64,000 nt of DNA from G965207335 sp965222825 (GCA_965222825.1 OZ244964.1:992001-1056000), one strand, 5' to 3'; counted from the first letter of the stretch, positions 1-9,370 are shown. The notes: generated by a model from the sequence alone, not told the origin. Program-made: numbers and translations.

Positions 1-541
1 TAAATATTTTGCCAACTTGGGTTATTATATCATTTGTATCTGCTAGTCTACCACTACCAATATCGCCGCATGCTTGCTTACCATAAGAGCTATCTATAAT
101 ACTAATATTGCGATTTTTTAGAGTTATTAAATTATCCTTAGTGGCTTTATTTGCTAGCATTTTTTTATTCATAGCTGGTGCTATTACAATATTAGCATTA
201 GTAGCAAGCAAGGCACTACTTGCTAGGTTATTTGCTATACCATTTGCAATTTGAGAGATAATATTAGCAGATGCTGGTGCCACTAAGACTACATCAGCCC
301 AATTAGCTAATTTTATATGGGGCATTTGGGGGTTATTTTGATATTTTTTATCGGTTATTACTTCACCATTAGATATAGTTTTTAGACTTAGTTCAGTGAT
401 AAACTCTAAGCCAGATTTGGTAATAATAACTTTAACAATAGCGCCATTTTCTTGCAGTCTTCTAATTATATCTGGGCTTTTATAAGCAGCAATACTGCCC
501 GATACTATTAATAAAATATTTTTATTATTAAGAGTTTTCAT
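1..541 (-). CDS. coaBC: CoaBC, phosphopantothenoylcysteine decarboxylase part (partial)
   Basis: This is the N-terminal ~180 residues of the bifunctional coenzyme A enzyme that makes and decarboxylates phosphopantothenoylcysteine in the cytoplasm; the window edge cuts off the rest, so the CoaB synthetase half is not seen. The translation starts MKTLNNKNILLIVSGSIAAY, the flavoprotein fold opening. It then shows the family motif PHIKLANWAD with the catalytic His, VAPASANII, PAMN, and the substrate-clamp region ACGDIGSGR with its Cys. The start ATG is the complement of 539-541. ribD ends 5 bases upstream, so the two are probably cotranscribed leftwards. The family call is firm. Confidence 0.93.
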   Translation of the reverse strand, partial: MKTLNNKNILLIVSGSIAAYKSPDIIRRLQENGAIVKVIITKSGLEFITELSLKTISNGEVITDKKYQNNPQMPHIKLANWADVVLVAPASANIISQIANGIANNLASSALLATNANIVIAPAMNKKMLANKATKDNLITLKNRNISIIDSSYGKQACGDIGSGRLADTNDIITQVGKIF

Positions 542-545
542 AGTT

Positions 546-1592
546 TTAGTATTTTGGAGTTGCAATAATTTTTAAATCATTACCAACTGCAACAATACTA
601 TTAATATCAAGCCTTACAGCGTCACTTAAATTAGCAATATTTAAGCCAAAAGCACTTTTAGAATTTTTACCCATTATAATGGGCGCAGTATAAATAACCA
701 ATTCATCAATTAGACCCATATCAAGCATAACACCAACTAAGGTAGCACCTGCTTCTAATAAAATATGGTTAATATTATCCTTATAAAGACTTTTTAATAG
801 TCTCTTTAAGTCAATTTTACCATTATTAATAGGGGTATTATTTTTAGTAAAGTGCCTAGTTTTTGCCAAAGCATTAAAAATATTTGCACTGCGACTAAGT
901 TTATCATCACTGTCAATTACAAGTCTAATAGGTGGTCTGGATACTTCATCTAAACGCACCGTCATATTAGGGTTATCGGCTATTACCGTGCCACTACCTG
1001 TTAAAATAGCATCAGACTGCATGCGTAATTTCTGCCCATCTAGCCTTGCGTATTTACCTGTTATCCACTTACTTTGCCCGCTACTGGTTGTTATTTTACC
1101 ATCTAAGCTCATTGCTATTTTGGCAGTTATAAATGGTATTTGTGTGCTGTGGGCTTTGACAAATGCTTTATTAAGTTTATTTTCTTCTTGTTGCATTAAA
1201 CCATAACTAACTTTGATAGAGTTTTTTTGTAATTGTCTAACTCCCATACCAGATACCTTGGGATTAGTATCTAAGGAGGCAATAATAACAGTATTTATAT
1301 TGCTTTTTATTAAGGCATCGGTGCAAGCTTTGGTTTTACTATGATAACAACAAGGCTCAAGCGTTATATACGCTATAGTAGCATTTTCTTTATTGTTGGC
1401 TAAATTTTTTAGTGCTACTATTTCAGCGTGGTCGCCACCGTATTGTTTATGATACCCGGTTGCTAAAACATTATGATTATTATCGGTAATAACACAACCT
1501 ACCATAGGGTTTGGTTGGGTATGGTATTTGCCTTTTTGTGCTAACTTAATAGCCAGAGACATTATTTCATAATCTATTTTTAAAAAAGTCAT
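546..1592 (-). CDS. ribD: Riboflavin biosynthesis deaminase/reductase RibD
   Basis: Bifunctional enzyme of riboflavin synthesis: it deaminates the pyrimidine ring of the GTP cyclohydrolase II product and then reduces the ribosyl side chain. The 348-aa length is normal. The N-terminal cytidine-deaminase-like domain (about 1-145) has the zinc site HAE (GGDHAEIVAL) and PCCYHSKTKAC. The C-terminal reductase domain (about 150-345) begins ITAKIAMSLDGKI and has SDAILTGSGTVIADNP. An internal Met (MSLAIKLAQ, residue 11) is a possible alternative start. It is divergent from recA; the 50-base gap holds the recA promoter. No FMN riboswitch is visible upstream. Confidence 0.95.
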   Translation of the reverse strand: MTFLKIDYEIMSLAIKLAQKGKYHTQPNPMVGCVITDNNHNVLATGYHKQYGGDHAEIVALKNLANNKENATIAYITLEPCCYHSKTKACTDALIKSNINTVIIASLDTNPKVSGMGVRQLQKNSIKVSYGLMQQEENKLNKAFVKAHSTQIPFITAKIAMSLDGKITTSSGQSKWITGKYARLDGQKLRMQSDAILTGSGTVIADNPNMTVRLDEVSRPPIRLVIDSDDKLSRSANIFNALAKTRHFTKNNTPINNGKIDLKRLLKSLYKDNINHILLEAGATLVGVMLDMGLIDELVIYTAPIIMGKNSKSAFGLNIANLSDAVRLDINSIVAVGNDLKIIATPKY

Positions 1593-1607
1593 TAAATACT
1601 TTGTTTT

Positions 1608-1616
1608 TGATATAAT
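1608..1616 (+). promoter_or_regulatory. Extended -10 promoter of recA
   Basis: TGATATAAT is an exact TGnTATAAT extended -10 element, 27 bases before the recA ATG. No good -35 is present at 17 bases, as expected for extended -10 promoters. No CTGT-N8-ACAG LexA box is visible between ribD and recA, so SOS control of the classical gammaproteobacterial type is not supported here. Confidence 0.5.
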
Positions 1617-1642
1617 ACCTAATATTTTACTATGGAGTTATT

Positions 1643-2635
1643 ATGGATGACCATAAAAAACAAGCACTAAAAGCGGCACTATCACAAATTGATAAGCAAT
1701 TTGGTAAAGGATCGGTTATGTTTTTAGGCGATGAGGACTCAAACCCTGATATAGAGACAATATCCACAGGTAGTCTAGGTTTAGATATAGCCTTAGGTAT
1801 AGGTGGCTTACCTAAGGGGCGAGTTGTTGAAATTTACGGCCCTGAATCATCTGGTAAAACTACTCTTACCTTACACGCTATTGCACAAGCTCAAAAACAA
1901 GGTGGAACAGCAGCATTTATTGATGCTGAACACGCACTTGATGCTAATTATGCTAAAAAAATAGGCGTTAATACCGACGAATTATTAATATCACAGCCAG
2001 ATACAGGTGAGCAAGCCTTAGAAATAACCGATATGTTAGTTCGTTCTGCTGCTGTTGATATTGTAGTAATTGACTCAGTAGCAGCGCTTACTCCAAAAGC
2101 AGAAATAGAGGGTGAAATGGGCTCATCGCATATGGGACTACAAGCAAGACTAATGTCCCAAGCACTTAGAAAATTAACTGCTAATATCAAAAAAAGTAAC
2201 ACCTTAGTAATTTTTATCAATCAATTAAGAATGAAAATTGGTGTTATGTTTGGCAATCCTGAGACCACAACAGGCGGTAATGCCTTAAAATTTTATGCTT
2301 CTGTGCGTTTAGATATTCGTAGAATTGGTGCTATTAAAAAAGGTGATGAAATATTGGGCAATCAAACTAGGGTAAAGGTGCTAAAAAATAAATTATCACC
2401 GCCTTTTAAGTCAGCAGAATTTGAAATTTTATACAATCAAGGAATATCAAGAGAAGGTGAGATTATTGAGCTAGGTGTTAAACACAATATAGTAGAAAAA
2501 TCAGGTTCTTGGTATAGTGCTTATGGCACAAGAATAGGACAAGGCAAAGATAGTGCTAGAGATTATTTAACTCAAAATAAAGACTTAACAGAAAAATTAG
2601 AGGCAGAAATAAAAGTTAAAATCCAAGAGCAATAA
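1643..2635 (+). CDS. recA: Recombinase RecA
   Basis: DNA strand-exchange ATPase that drives homologous recombination and SOS co-protease activity. Walker A is GPESSGKTT (about residues 65-73), with VIDSVAALTPKAE, the L2 loop FGNPETTTGG and the conserved start KKQALKAALSQIDKQFGKGS. At 330 residues it is about 20 shorter than E. coli RecA; the loss is in the acidic regulatory C-terminal tail, which here ends EAEIKVKIQEQ. A GGAG ribosome site sits 6 bases before the ATG. recX follows after 100 bases with its own promoter-like element. Confidence 0.98.
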   Translation: MDDHKKQALKAALSQIDKQFGKGSVMFLGDEDSNPDIETISTGSLGLDIALGIGGLPKGRVVEIYGPESSGKTTLTLHAIAQAQKQGGTAAFIDAEHALDANYAKKIGVNTDELLISQPDTGEQALEITDMLVRSAAVDIVVIDSVAALTPKAEIEGEMGSSHMGLQARLMSQALRKLTANIKKSNTLVIFINQLRMKIGVMFGNPETTTGGNALKFYASVRLDIRRIGAIKKGDEILGNQTRVKVLKNKLSPPFKSAEFEILYNQGISREGEIIELGVKHNIVEKSGSWYSAYGTRIGQGKDSARDYLTQNKDLTEKLEAEIKVKIQEQ

Positions 2636-2641
2636 TTTTAT

Positions 2642-2668
2642 TTGTCAATTTATCAAAACTGATATAAT
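2642..2668 (+). promoter_or_regulatory. Promoter-like element upstream of recX
   Basis: TTGTCA at 2642-2647 and the extended -10 TGATATAAT at 2660-2668 lie between recA and recX, repeating the extended -10 seen before recA. Spacing of 15 bases is short, so the extended -10 would carry the activity. It may also supply transcription toward nuoA, which starts 59 bases after recX. Confidence 0.4.
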
Positions 2669-2735
2669 TAATATACAAGTTAATATGCGTTTTCTTGTGA
2701 TTTAGTATTCCTTGTTTTAATGTTTATAGTAGCAA

Positions 2736-3152
2736 ATGATTAATAATGAAATTTATAATAAGGTAGTTGAATTATTAACTATTAGAGAGCATTCAAAAGT
2801 AGAGATTATAAGCAAACTAATAAATAAGGGTTATCAAAAAGAGTGCATACTAACGGTAATAACAGAGTTACAACAACAAAACCTACAAAGTGATAGTAGG
2901 TTTAGCGAGGTTTTAGTGCGTTCAAGGTTTAATCAAGGTAAGGGTAGTTTATTTATTAAACAACAGCTAAAACAACATAATATTAGTGATTATAGCTTAG
3001 AGGGTTACGATTTTTACCAACTAGCACTGAGTGTTAGGGTAAAAAAATACGGCAATAAAACAACAAAAAATTATCAGGAAAAAACTAAGCAAATGCGTTT
3101 TTTGCAGTCTAGGGGATTTAGTTTTGATGAGATTAACTTTGCTATTAAATAA
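2736..3152 (+). CDS. recX: Regulatory protein RecX
   Basis: Small modulator of RecA filaments. The 138-aa product is entirely helical in appearance and follows the RecX plan of three-helix repeats: an opening LLTIREHSKVEIISKLINKGY (REHS..EL..KL..KG pattern), then FSEVLVRSRFNQGKGSLFI, and a C-terminal repeat ending RFLQSRGFSFDEINFAI. It lies directly downstream of recA, the usual place. No strong Shine-Dalgarno is visible before the ATG. Family is assigned from pattern and position. Confidence 0.88.
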   Translation: MINNEIYNKVVELLTIREHSKVEIISKLINKGYQKECILTVITELQQQNLQSDSRFSEVLVRSRFNQGKGSLFIKQQLKQHNISDYSLEGYDFYQLALSVRVKKYGNKTTKNYQEKTKQMRFLQSRGFSFDEINFAIK

Positions 3153-3211
3153 TCTTTATTTGTATTTTTTATCTTTTTAGGTAAACTTGTATTTTATTTG
3201 AGTTAAATTAA

Positions 3212-3574
3212 ATGACAATGTTAGAAGGCTATTTGCCTATTATTGTATTTTTTGTAATTAGTATAGGTTTTGGTATAGGTCCTATGGTAGCAGGCATGCT
3301 ACTAGCACCTAAAAAACCTAGTAAAGAAAAATATTCTCAATTTGAATGTGGTTTTCCAGCATTTGAAGACTCTCGTATGCGTTTTGATGTTCGTTATTAT
3401 CTAGTAGCAATTTTATTTATTTTATTTGATATTGAGGTAGTGTTTATTCTACCGTGGGCTATAGTTCAAGGCCAGCTGGCTTGGTTTGGCTTTGTTGCTA
3501 TGAGTATATTTTTATTTATTTTAATAGTAGGCTTTATATTTGAATGGAAAAAAGGTGCCTTAGAATTGGAATAG
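3212..3574 (+). CDS. nuoA: NADH-quinone oxidoreductase subunit A
   Basis: Membrane subunit of respiratory complex I that helps join the peripheral arm to the membrane arm. The 120-aa protein has three hydrophobic segments (about 8-30, 63-83, 90-110) and the family signature KYSQFECGFPAFEDSRMRFDVRYYLVAILFILFDIEVVFILPWA, quoted here only as its core FECGFPAFED and FDIEVVFILPWA. It opens the 14-gene nuo operon, which runs to 25947 on this strand with nuoB 22 bases downstream. Confidence 0.97.
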   Translation: MTMLEGYLPIIVFFVISIGFGIGPMVAGMLLAPKKPSKEKYSQFECGFPAFEDSRMRFDVRYYLVAILFILFDIEVVFILPWAIVQGQLAWFGFVAMSIFLFILIVGFIFEWKKGALELE

Positions 3575-3596
3575 CAATGGGAGTAATTTTTAATAA

Positions 3597-4076
3597 ATGT
3601 CAATAGAAGGCATAGTAAAACAAGGTTTTATAACAACTTCACTCGATAAAATTATTAACTGGGCTCGGACAGGATCACTTTGGCCTATGACTTTTGGCTT
3701 GGCTTGTTGTGCTGTGGAAATGATGGAGGCAGGCTCCTCAAGATATGACTTAGATAGGTTTGGTATTATTTTTCGACCAACGCCAAGACAATCAGACTTA
3801 ATGATAGTAGCAGGCACGCTAACCAATAAAATGGCACCAGCACTACGCAAGGTTTATGATCAAATGCCAGACCCAAAATGGGTAATATCTATGGGCTCTT
3901 GTGCTAATGGTGGTGGTTATTATCATTATTCGTATTCTGTTGTTAGGGGCTGTGATAGAATAGTTCCAGTTGATATTTATGTCCCTGGGTGCCCGCCTAC
4001 TGCTGAGGCCTTGCTATATGGCATTACCCAATTACAAGCAAAGATTAAACGAACTAACACTATAGCCAGAACCTAA
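3597..4076 (+). CDS. nuoB: NADH-quinone oxidoreductase subunit B
   Basis: Peripheral-arm subunit carrying iron-sulfur cluster N2, which passes electrons to quinone. The 159-aa protein shows all cluster ligands: adjacent cysteines in GLACCAVEMM, SMGSCANGGG and VPGCPPTAEAL. Length and motif order are normal for bacterial NuoB. It sits between nuoA and nuoC with short spacers, so it is part of the same transcript. Confidence 0.98.
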   Translation: MSIEGIVKQGFITTSLDKIINWARTGSLWPMTFGLACCAVEMMEAGSSRYDLDRFGIIFRPTPRQSDLMIVAGTLTNKMAPALRKVYDQMPDPKWVISMGSCANGGGYYHYSYSVVRGCDRIVPVDIYVPGCPPTAEALLYGITQLQAKIKRTNTIART

Positions 4077-4089
4077 GCAACTTTTTATT

Positions 4090-4737
4090 ATGGATAAGTT
4101 GATAGATAAATTAAAACAAGAATTTGGTACTGAGAGTGTAAAAATAGCATTTGATGAGATAACACTCACAGTTCATGCTAGTGATATTTTTGCTAGTTGT
4201 AAAAAATTAAGAGATGGGTTTAATTTTGATGTTTTAATTGACTTGTGTGGTGTTGATTATTTAGTTTTTAATAAAGCAGAATGGCAGCATAACGCTAGTG
4301 GCTCAGGTTTTGGCAGAGCTAGATTTGATATTAACGACAATACTAGCGAACTTAAATTAGATGAAAATATAGCAGAACACAAACAAAGGTTTGCAGTAGT
4401 TTATCACTTATTATCTACAACAAAAAATAATAGATTAAGAGTCAAAACATACCTAAAAGAAGATAGTTTATTTATCAGCTCAGTAGTAGATATTTGGGCT
4501 AGTGCTAATTGGTATGAAAGAGAGGCATTTGATTTATTTGGCTTTTTATTTGCAGGGCATAATGACCTACGAAGAATACTAACCGATTACGGTTTTATTG
4601 GTCACCCACTTCGTAAAGACTTTCCTATGATTGGTGAGGTTGAAATGATTTATGATGAAAAACTAGGCAAGGTTGTTTACCAAGAAGTAACTATTAAGCC
4701 CAATGTTAATGTGCCTAAGGTGATTAGGGATAAGTAG
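4090..4737 (+). CDS. nuoC: NADH-quinone oxidoreductase subunit C
   Basis: 30-kDa peripheral-arm subunit of complex I. The 215-aa product contains the family signature WYEREAFDLFGF.F.GH.DLRRILTDYGF.GHPLRKDFP (residues ~150-190; x marks elided positions). It is a free-standing nuoC, not a nuoCD fusion as in E. coli. An insertion of about 25 residues (LVFNKAEWQHNASGSGFGRARFD region) interrupts the usual core before the VVYHLLS strand. Only 5 bases separate its stop from the inserted methylase gene. Confidence 0.96.
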   Translation: MDKLIDKLKQEFGTESVKIAFDEITLTVHASDIFASCKKLRDGFNFDVLIDLCGVDYLVFNKAEWQHNASGSGFGRARFDINDNTSELKLDENIAEHKQRFAVVYHLLSTTKNNRLRVKTYLKEDSLFISSVVDIWASANWYEREAFDLFGFLFAGHNDLRRILTDYGFIGHPLRKDFPMIGEVEMIYDEKLGKVVYQEVTIKPNVNVPKVIRDK

Positions 4738-4742
4738 TTAAT

Positions 4743-6242
4743 ATGTTAAATACACTACAAAAAAACACCCAATATAGCCATATAAAGCATAGTGGACAAG
4801 TATATACACCAAAATATATTGTCGATAATATACTAGATGAAGCTGGCTATTGTTCTGATAATATACTAGAAAAACATATTATAGATAATAGTTGTGGCGA
4901 CGGTGTATTTTTAGTAGCAATAGCAACAAGGTATGTAAAAGCATACAAAAATAAGTATAACAAAACAGATGATAAACTATACAAAGATTTAAAAACATAC
5001 ATACACGGCATAGAAATACAAAAATATGCATACGACAACTGCTTGCAAAACTTATCTAATTTAGCTCTAAGATTGGGTTTAAATAATATAGAGTGCGATG
5101 TAAAAAATATTGATGCTTTGGATACGGTTACCTCGTATATAGGACAATATAACTTGAAACTAGATTTTAGTATAACCAGTAAATTAAAATATACATATAA
5201 TAATAAAATGGATTATGTAATTGGTAATCCTCCATATGTTAGGGTTCATAATTTAGGTGACAGCTATACAAATGTTAAAAAATTTTCTTTTGCAAAAAAC
5301 GGTATGACAGACCTGTATATTGTATTTTTTGAAATAGGCTTTAATATGTTAAATAGCAATGGCAAGATGTGTTTAATATCCCCTAGTTCTTATCTTCATA
5401 GCAATGCTGGTAGTAATTTACGAGAGTATATAAAAAATAATAATAATCTTAAATTAATTATAGATTTAGGACATTTTCAGCCATTTAATAATATAACTAC
5501 TTATACTGCAATTAGTTTATTTGAAAATGGTAAGAGTTTTTTAAATTTAGATTATTACAAATATGATTCTGTAAAAAAAAATAAATATAAAAAAAAAGTT
5601 TTATCTTATAAAAACATATTTATTAACAATAAAATATTTTTAGCTACTAAGAGCACACTAATTACTCTAGTAAAAATATCTAATAATAAAATAAATAGGG
5701 TAGATGTAAAAAATGGTTTTGCCACATTAGCAGATGGCATATTTATTGGTAATTTTTCTTTTAATGGACTAGTGATTGATATATTAAAGGCATCAACTGG
5801 TAATTATTATAAATGTATATTTCCTTATGATAATAATGGCAAACCCATTACTATAAAGGATTTAAAGAAAAATAAAAATACCTATAATTATTTGTTAAGC
5901 AATAAAGAAGAATTGTGCAATAGAAGTATAAAAAATAAAAATGATTGGTACTTATTTGGTAGAAGTCAGGGAATTAATGATACTGGCAAAGATAAGATTG
6001 CTATTAACACTCTTATAAAAAATGTAGGTAGTATTAGGTTAAATAAAATACCCAAAGGTTGTGCAACATATAGTGGATTGTATATTTTAACTAATACACC
6101 TTTTGAAAAAATAAAAAATATTATAAAAACAAATGAATTTATTGTATATATCAAGAGTTTAAAAAAATATAAAAATGGTGGCTATTATACTTTTTCTTCA
6201 AAAGACTTAGAGAGGTATTTAAATTACAAATTAGCCCTATAG
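4743..6242 (+). CDS. N6-adenine DNA methyltransferase (type II, gamma-like), inserted between nuoC and nuoD
   Basis: Predicted to transfer a methyl group from S-adenosylmethionine to adenine in DNA. The order of motifs is that of gamma-class methylases: GQVYTP (motif X, residues ~19-24), DNSCGDGVF (motif I, ~48-56) and the catalytic NPPYV (motif IV, 162-166), then a long C-terminal target-recognition region to residue 499. It begins 5 bases after nuoC and is followed 5 bases later by a putative endonuclease gene, the layout of a two-gene type II restriction-modification system. The coding sequence is visibly more A+T-rich and lysine/asparagine-rich than nuoC or nuoD, which suggests later acquisition. 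Sequence specificity cannot be read. Confidence 0.9.
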   Translation: MLNTLQKNTQYSHIKHSGQVYTPKYIVDNILDEAGYCSDNILEKHIIDNSCGDGVFLVAIATRYVKAYKNKYNKTDDKLYKDLKTYIHGIEIQKYAYDNCLQNLSNLALRLGLNNIECDVKNIDALDTVTSYIGQYNLKLDFSITSKLKYTYNNKMDYVIGNPPYVRVHNLGDSYTNVKKFSFAKNGMTDLYIVFFEIGFNMLNSNGKMCLISPSSYLHSNAGSNLREYIKNNNNLKLIIDLGHFQPFNNITTYTAISLFENGKSFLNLDYYKYDSVKKNKYKKKVLSYKNIFINNKIFLATKSTLITLVKISNNKINRVDVKNGFATLADGIFIGNFSFNGLVIDILKASTGNYYKCIFPYDNNGKPITIKDLKKNKNTYNYLLSNKEELCNRSIKNKNDWYLFGRSQGINDTGKDKIAINTLIKNVGSIRLNKIPKGCATYSGLYILTNTPFEKIKNIIKTNEFIVYIKSLKKYKNGGYYTFSSKDLERYLNYKLAL

Positions 6243-6247
6243 TTGCT

Positions 6248-6955
6248 ATGGATAATGTTAATAAAAAATTTCTAAATTGTATAAAAAAATCGTTTAAAAA
6301 ATTTTTAGAAAGTAGTTCAGGAAGCAATAAAAAATTAAAAGCTCTTCATCCTTGTATAGCTAATATAATAAAAGCAAAACTAGGCGACGGCTATACAATA
6401 AAATCGTTAGATGAAAATAAAGGTAAAGAGGAAAAAGTAGCGGGTAGGTATTACGATAAAAGGATTGATATTGCCATTATGAATAATAATAAGTGCCTTG
6501 CTGGTATTGCTGTTAAATTTGTTATGAATAATTACTCTCAAAATTCAAATAATTACTTTGAAAATATGCTAGGTGAAACAGCCAACATAAGAACAGGCGG
6601 AATTAAATATTTTCAAGTTCTTGTTATACCTAATAAAATACCGTATTTTAATAAACAAGATATTATAAATAAATGGGAGGTAATTACAAAAAATAACCTT
6701 AATAAATATGTAAAACTAGCAGATGATAATGCGGATATTTTTTATCATACGCCAGATAAAACATTGATATTTATTATAGATTTTCCTGCTTTGGATAAAT
6801 ATAAAATAAAAAATAAACAACAGTATAAGAGTTTTTATATAAATAATATAGATTTTAAAATAGCAAATATTAGCACTAATTTTGGTAACGGAGTTATATT
6901 AAATGATATTGATAAATTTGCTAATAAAATAAGTCATTTAATAAAAAGTATATAA
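6248..6955 (+). CDS. Putative type II restriction endonuclease, partner of the 4743-6242 methylase
   Basis: I do not place this 235-aa protein in a named enzyme family with certainty. Its position directly after a type II adenine methylase makes an endonuclease likely. A PD-(D/E)xK-like core can be proposed: RYYDKRIDIAI supplies Asp 74 and GIAVKF supplies Lys 90, but the usual acidic residue two before the Lys is Ala 88, so the site is a variant or the alignment is wrong. A further conserved-looking patch is NNYFENMLGETANIR (~101-115). Very A+T-rich and Lys/Asn-rich like the methylase. The stop lies one base before nuoD, so it shares the nuo transcript. Confidence 0.65.
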   Translation: MDNVNKKFLNCIKKSFKKFLESSSGSNKKLKALHPCIANIIKAKLGDGYTIKSLDENKGKEEKVAGRYYDKRIDIAIMNNNKCLAGIAVKFVMNNYSQNSNNYFENMLGETANIRTGGIKYFQVLVIPNKIPYFNKQDIINKWEVITKNNLNKYVKLADDNADIFYHTPDKTLIFIIDFPALDKYKIKNKQQYKSFYINNIDFKIANISTNFGNGVILNDIDKFANKISHLIKSI

Positions 6956-6956
6956 T

Positions 6957-8210
6957 ATGCCAGAAATTCGTAACTACACCCTAAACTTTGGACCCCAGCA
7001 CCCAGCAGCACATGGGGTTTTACGCCTAATATTAGAAATGGATGGCGAGGTGGTAGAGCACGCTGAGCCACATATTGGTCTATTACACAGGGGCACAGAA
7101 AAATTAGCAGAAAGCAAGCCTTATAATCAATCTATTGGTTATATGGATAGACTGGACTATGTCTCAATGATGTGCAACGAGCATGCTTATGTAATGGCGA
7201 TTGAAAAAATGCTTGGCATTACCCCACCTAAGCGCGCCTTGTATATTAGGGTAATGTTTGATGAGATAACTAGAATATTAAACCACTTAATGTGGCTTGG
7301 CACTCACGCCCTAGATGTTGGTGCTATGAGCGTGTTTTTGTATGCGTTTAGAGAGCGGGAAGATTTAATTGATTGCTACGAAGCAGTATCAGGTGCAAGA
7401 ATGCACGCTACTTATTACCGCCCTGGAGGTGTTTATAGGGATTTGCCTGATAGTATGCCACAATACAAAGTATCTAGTATTCGCTCACAAAAAGAAATTG
7501 ACAAACTAAACCATAACAGACAAGGCTCATTATTGGATTTTATTGAAGATTTTAGTAATAATTTTCCCAATAAAATTAAACAATACTCAGACCTTTTAAC
7601 AGAAAATAGAATTTGGAAACAACGCTTGGTTAATATTGGCATTGTAAGTAGCAAACGAGCCAAGCAATTAGGATTTAGCGGACCTATGTTAAGGGGCTCT
7701 GGGGTTGCTTGGGATTTAAGAAAAACTCAGCCTTACGCAGTTTATAACGAGCTAGACTTTGATATTCCAATTGGCACAACGGGCGATAGTTATGACAGGT
7801 ATCTAGTGCGAATGGAGGAGATGAGGCAATCAAATAGAATTATTAAACAATGTATTAAGTGGTTAAGAGATAACACTGGTGCTGTTATGTCTGATAATCA
7901 TAAAATAAACCCCCCTAAAATAAATAATATGCAAGAAGATATGGAGTCTCTTATCCATCATTTTAAATTATTTAGTGAAGGGTATAGCCTGCCAGTAGGA
8001 GAGGTGTATTCTGCTATTGAGCACCCCAAGGGCGAGTTTGGTATTTATTTAGTATCGGATGGTGCAAATAAGCCTTATAGGATAAAAATTCGCTCAGCAG
8101 GATTTGCTCATCTTTCAGCTATGAATGAGATGGTTAAGGGGCATATGTTATCAGATGTAGTAACAATAATTGGCACCCAAGATATAGTTTTTGGAGAGAT
8201 AGATAGGTAG
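6957..8210 (+). CDS. nuoD: NADH-quinone oxidoreductase subunit D
   Basis: 49-kDa subunit that forms the quinone site with NuoB. The 417-aa product starts with NYTLNFGPQHPAAHGVLR and contains EPHIGLLHRGTEKLAE, the quinone-site His and conserved YDRYLVRMEEMRQS, and ends SDVVTIIGTQDIVFGEIDR, all typical. It is full length and intact although foreign genes lie on both sides: the endonuclease ends one base upstream and the next methylase starts two bases downstream. Confidence 0.98.
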   Translation: MPEIRNYTLNFGPQHPAAHGVLRLILEMDGEVVEHAEPHIGLLHRGTEKLAESKPYNQSIGYMDRLDYVSMMCNEHAYVMAIEKMLGITPPKRALYIRVMFDEITRILNHLMWLGTHALDVGAMSVFLYAFREREDLIDCYEAVSGARMHATYYRPGGVYRDLPDSMPQYKVSSIRSQKEIDKLNHNRQGSLLDFIEDFSNNFPNKIKQYSDLLTENRIWKQRLVNIGIVSSKRAKQLGFSGPMLRGSGVAWDLRKTQPYAVYNELDFDIPIGTTGDSYDRYLVRMEEMRQSNRIIKQCIKWLRDNTGAVMSDNHKINPPKINNMQEDMESLIHHFKLFSEGYSLPVGEVYSAIEHPKGEFGIYLVSDGANKPYRIKIRSAGFAHLSAMNEMVKGHMLSDVVTIIGTQDIVFGEIDR

Positions 8211-8212
8211 TT

Positions 8213-9370
8213 ATGGATTTAGCAAAGCAAAATCATCTTAATTATAACGATAGAATTAATATGGGTGGGTATTATACCCAAAATGAATATGTAGATATTG
8301 TTTGGGATATGATTAAGCCATACATTGATAGCAAGTCAATTATATTGGATACTTCTTGTGGCTATGGCAGTTTTTTAGAGCCAACTTTTAAGGGCAAAAA
8401 GATTGCTAATGATATTGATAGCAAAGCAATAAATATAGCTAAAAATAATAATATTGGCGTAGATTTTTTTAATAAAAATGCCCTAAAAGATATATCTAGG
8501 ACAAGTTTTAATATAAACAGTAGTAATAAGTTATGCATAATAGGTAATCCTCCTTATAACGATAAAACCTCTATTATTAGACACGGTATTAAGTCTTTTG
8601 ATACTACTATTGATAAAGATATAAAAACGCGTGATTTAGGTATATCATTTTTACTCTCTTATGAAAAACTATCCGCAGATATTGTTTGTGTACTGCATCC
8701 ATTATCTTATTTAATAAAACCTGCTAATTTTAAATTACTTAAAAAATTTAGCGATAAATATAAATTAAAAAAAGCTTATATTATTAGTAGTGGTGTTTTT
8801 AATCAGGCATCAAAAAGTATGCAATTCCCCATTGTAATTGCCTTGTATCAAAAAAATAAGGTAGGGATGAGCTACCAAGATATTTTAAATTTTAGTTGGA
8901 CAATAGACCAGCACAAACAATTTAGTTTAAATCAGTTTAATGATATTTCTAACTATATTAAAAAATACCCAAATAAAAATCAAAAAATAGATAAAGATGC
9001 TATATTTTTTTGGACTATGCGAGACATTAATGCTTTAAAAAGAAATAAAACTTTTGTTAATAAATATAGTAGCAATACCATAATTATTGATAAGTCTAAG
9101 TTGGATTATTATATTTATGTTGATGTTTTTAAACAATTTGCACACAAAGTGCCTTATTATTTTGGTAATTGCAATGTGATGATTGATAATAATTTATTTG
9201 CCAAGTATAAAAAATATTTTATTTTAGAAGCATTAAGCAGACATAGTTATTTGAGAGATTGCTTTGCCACATTTGATTTTTCAAAAATTGAATTACTATA
9301 TTTTGCTAAACAAAAAGTTAACGAATATTTTCAACAATTATTAGGGATGCATTATGTTAGTAAAACTTAA
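8213..9370 (+). CDS. Second N6-adenine DNA methyltransferase, inserted between nuoD and nuoE
   Basis: Predicted adenine (or N4-cytosine) DNA methylase of 385 aa. Motif I is LDTSCGYGSF (~45-54) and the catalytic motif IV is NPPYND (112-117). The N-terminus MGGYYTQNEYVDIVWDMI resembles the motif X region. It is clearly different from the methylase at 4743 in length and sequence. It starts 2 bases after nuoD and overlaps by 17 bases a 73-aa gene that may be its partner. No recognisable endonuclease is beside it, so it is either an orphan methylase, or the endonuclease is the small protein or unrecognised. Confidence 0.85.
   Translation: MDLAKQNHLNYNDRINMGGYYTQNEYVDIVWDMIKPYIDSKSIILDTSCGYGSFLEPTFKGKKIANDIDSKAINIAKNNNIGVDFFNKNALKDISRTSFNINSSNKLCIIGNPPYNDKTSIIRHGIKSFDTTIDKDIKTRDLGISFLLSYEKLSADIVCVLHPLSYLIKPANFKLLKKFSDKYKLKKAYIISSGVFNQASKSMQFPIVIALYQKNKVGMSYQDILNFSWTIDQHKQFSLNQFNDISNYIKKYPNKNQKIDKDAIFFWTMRDINALKRNKTFVNKYSSNTIIIDKSKLDYYIYVDVFKQFAHKVPYYFGNCNVMIDNNLFAKYKKYFILEALSRHSYLRDCFATFDFSKIELLYFAKQKVNEYFQQLLGMHYVSKT

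Noticed and set aside
1593..1642. LexA box in front of recA
   Set aside because: No CTGT-N8-ACAG or close variant is present.
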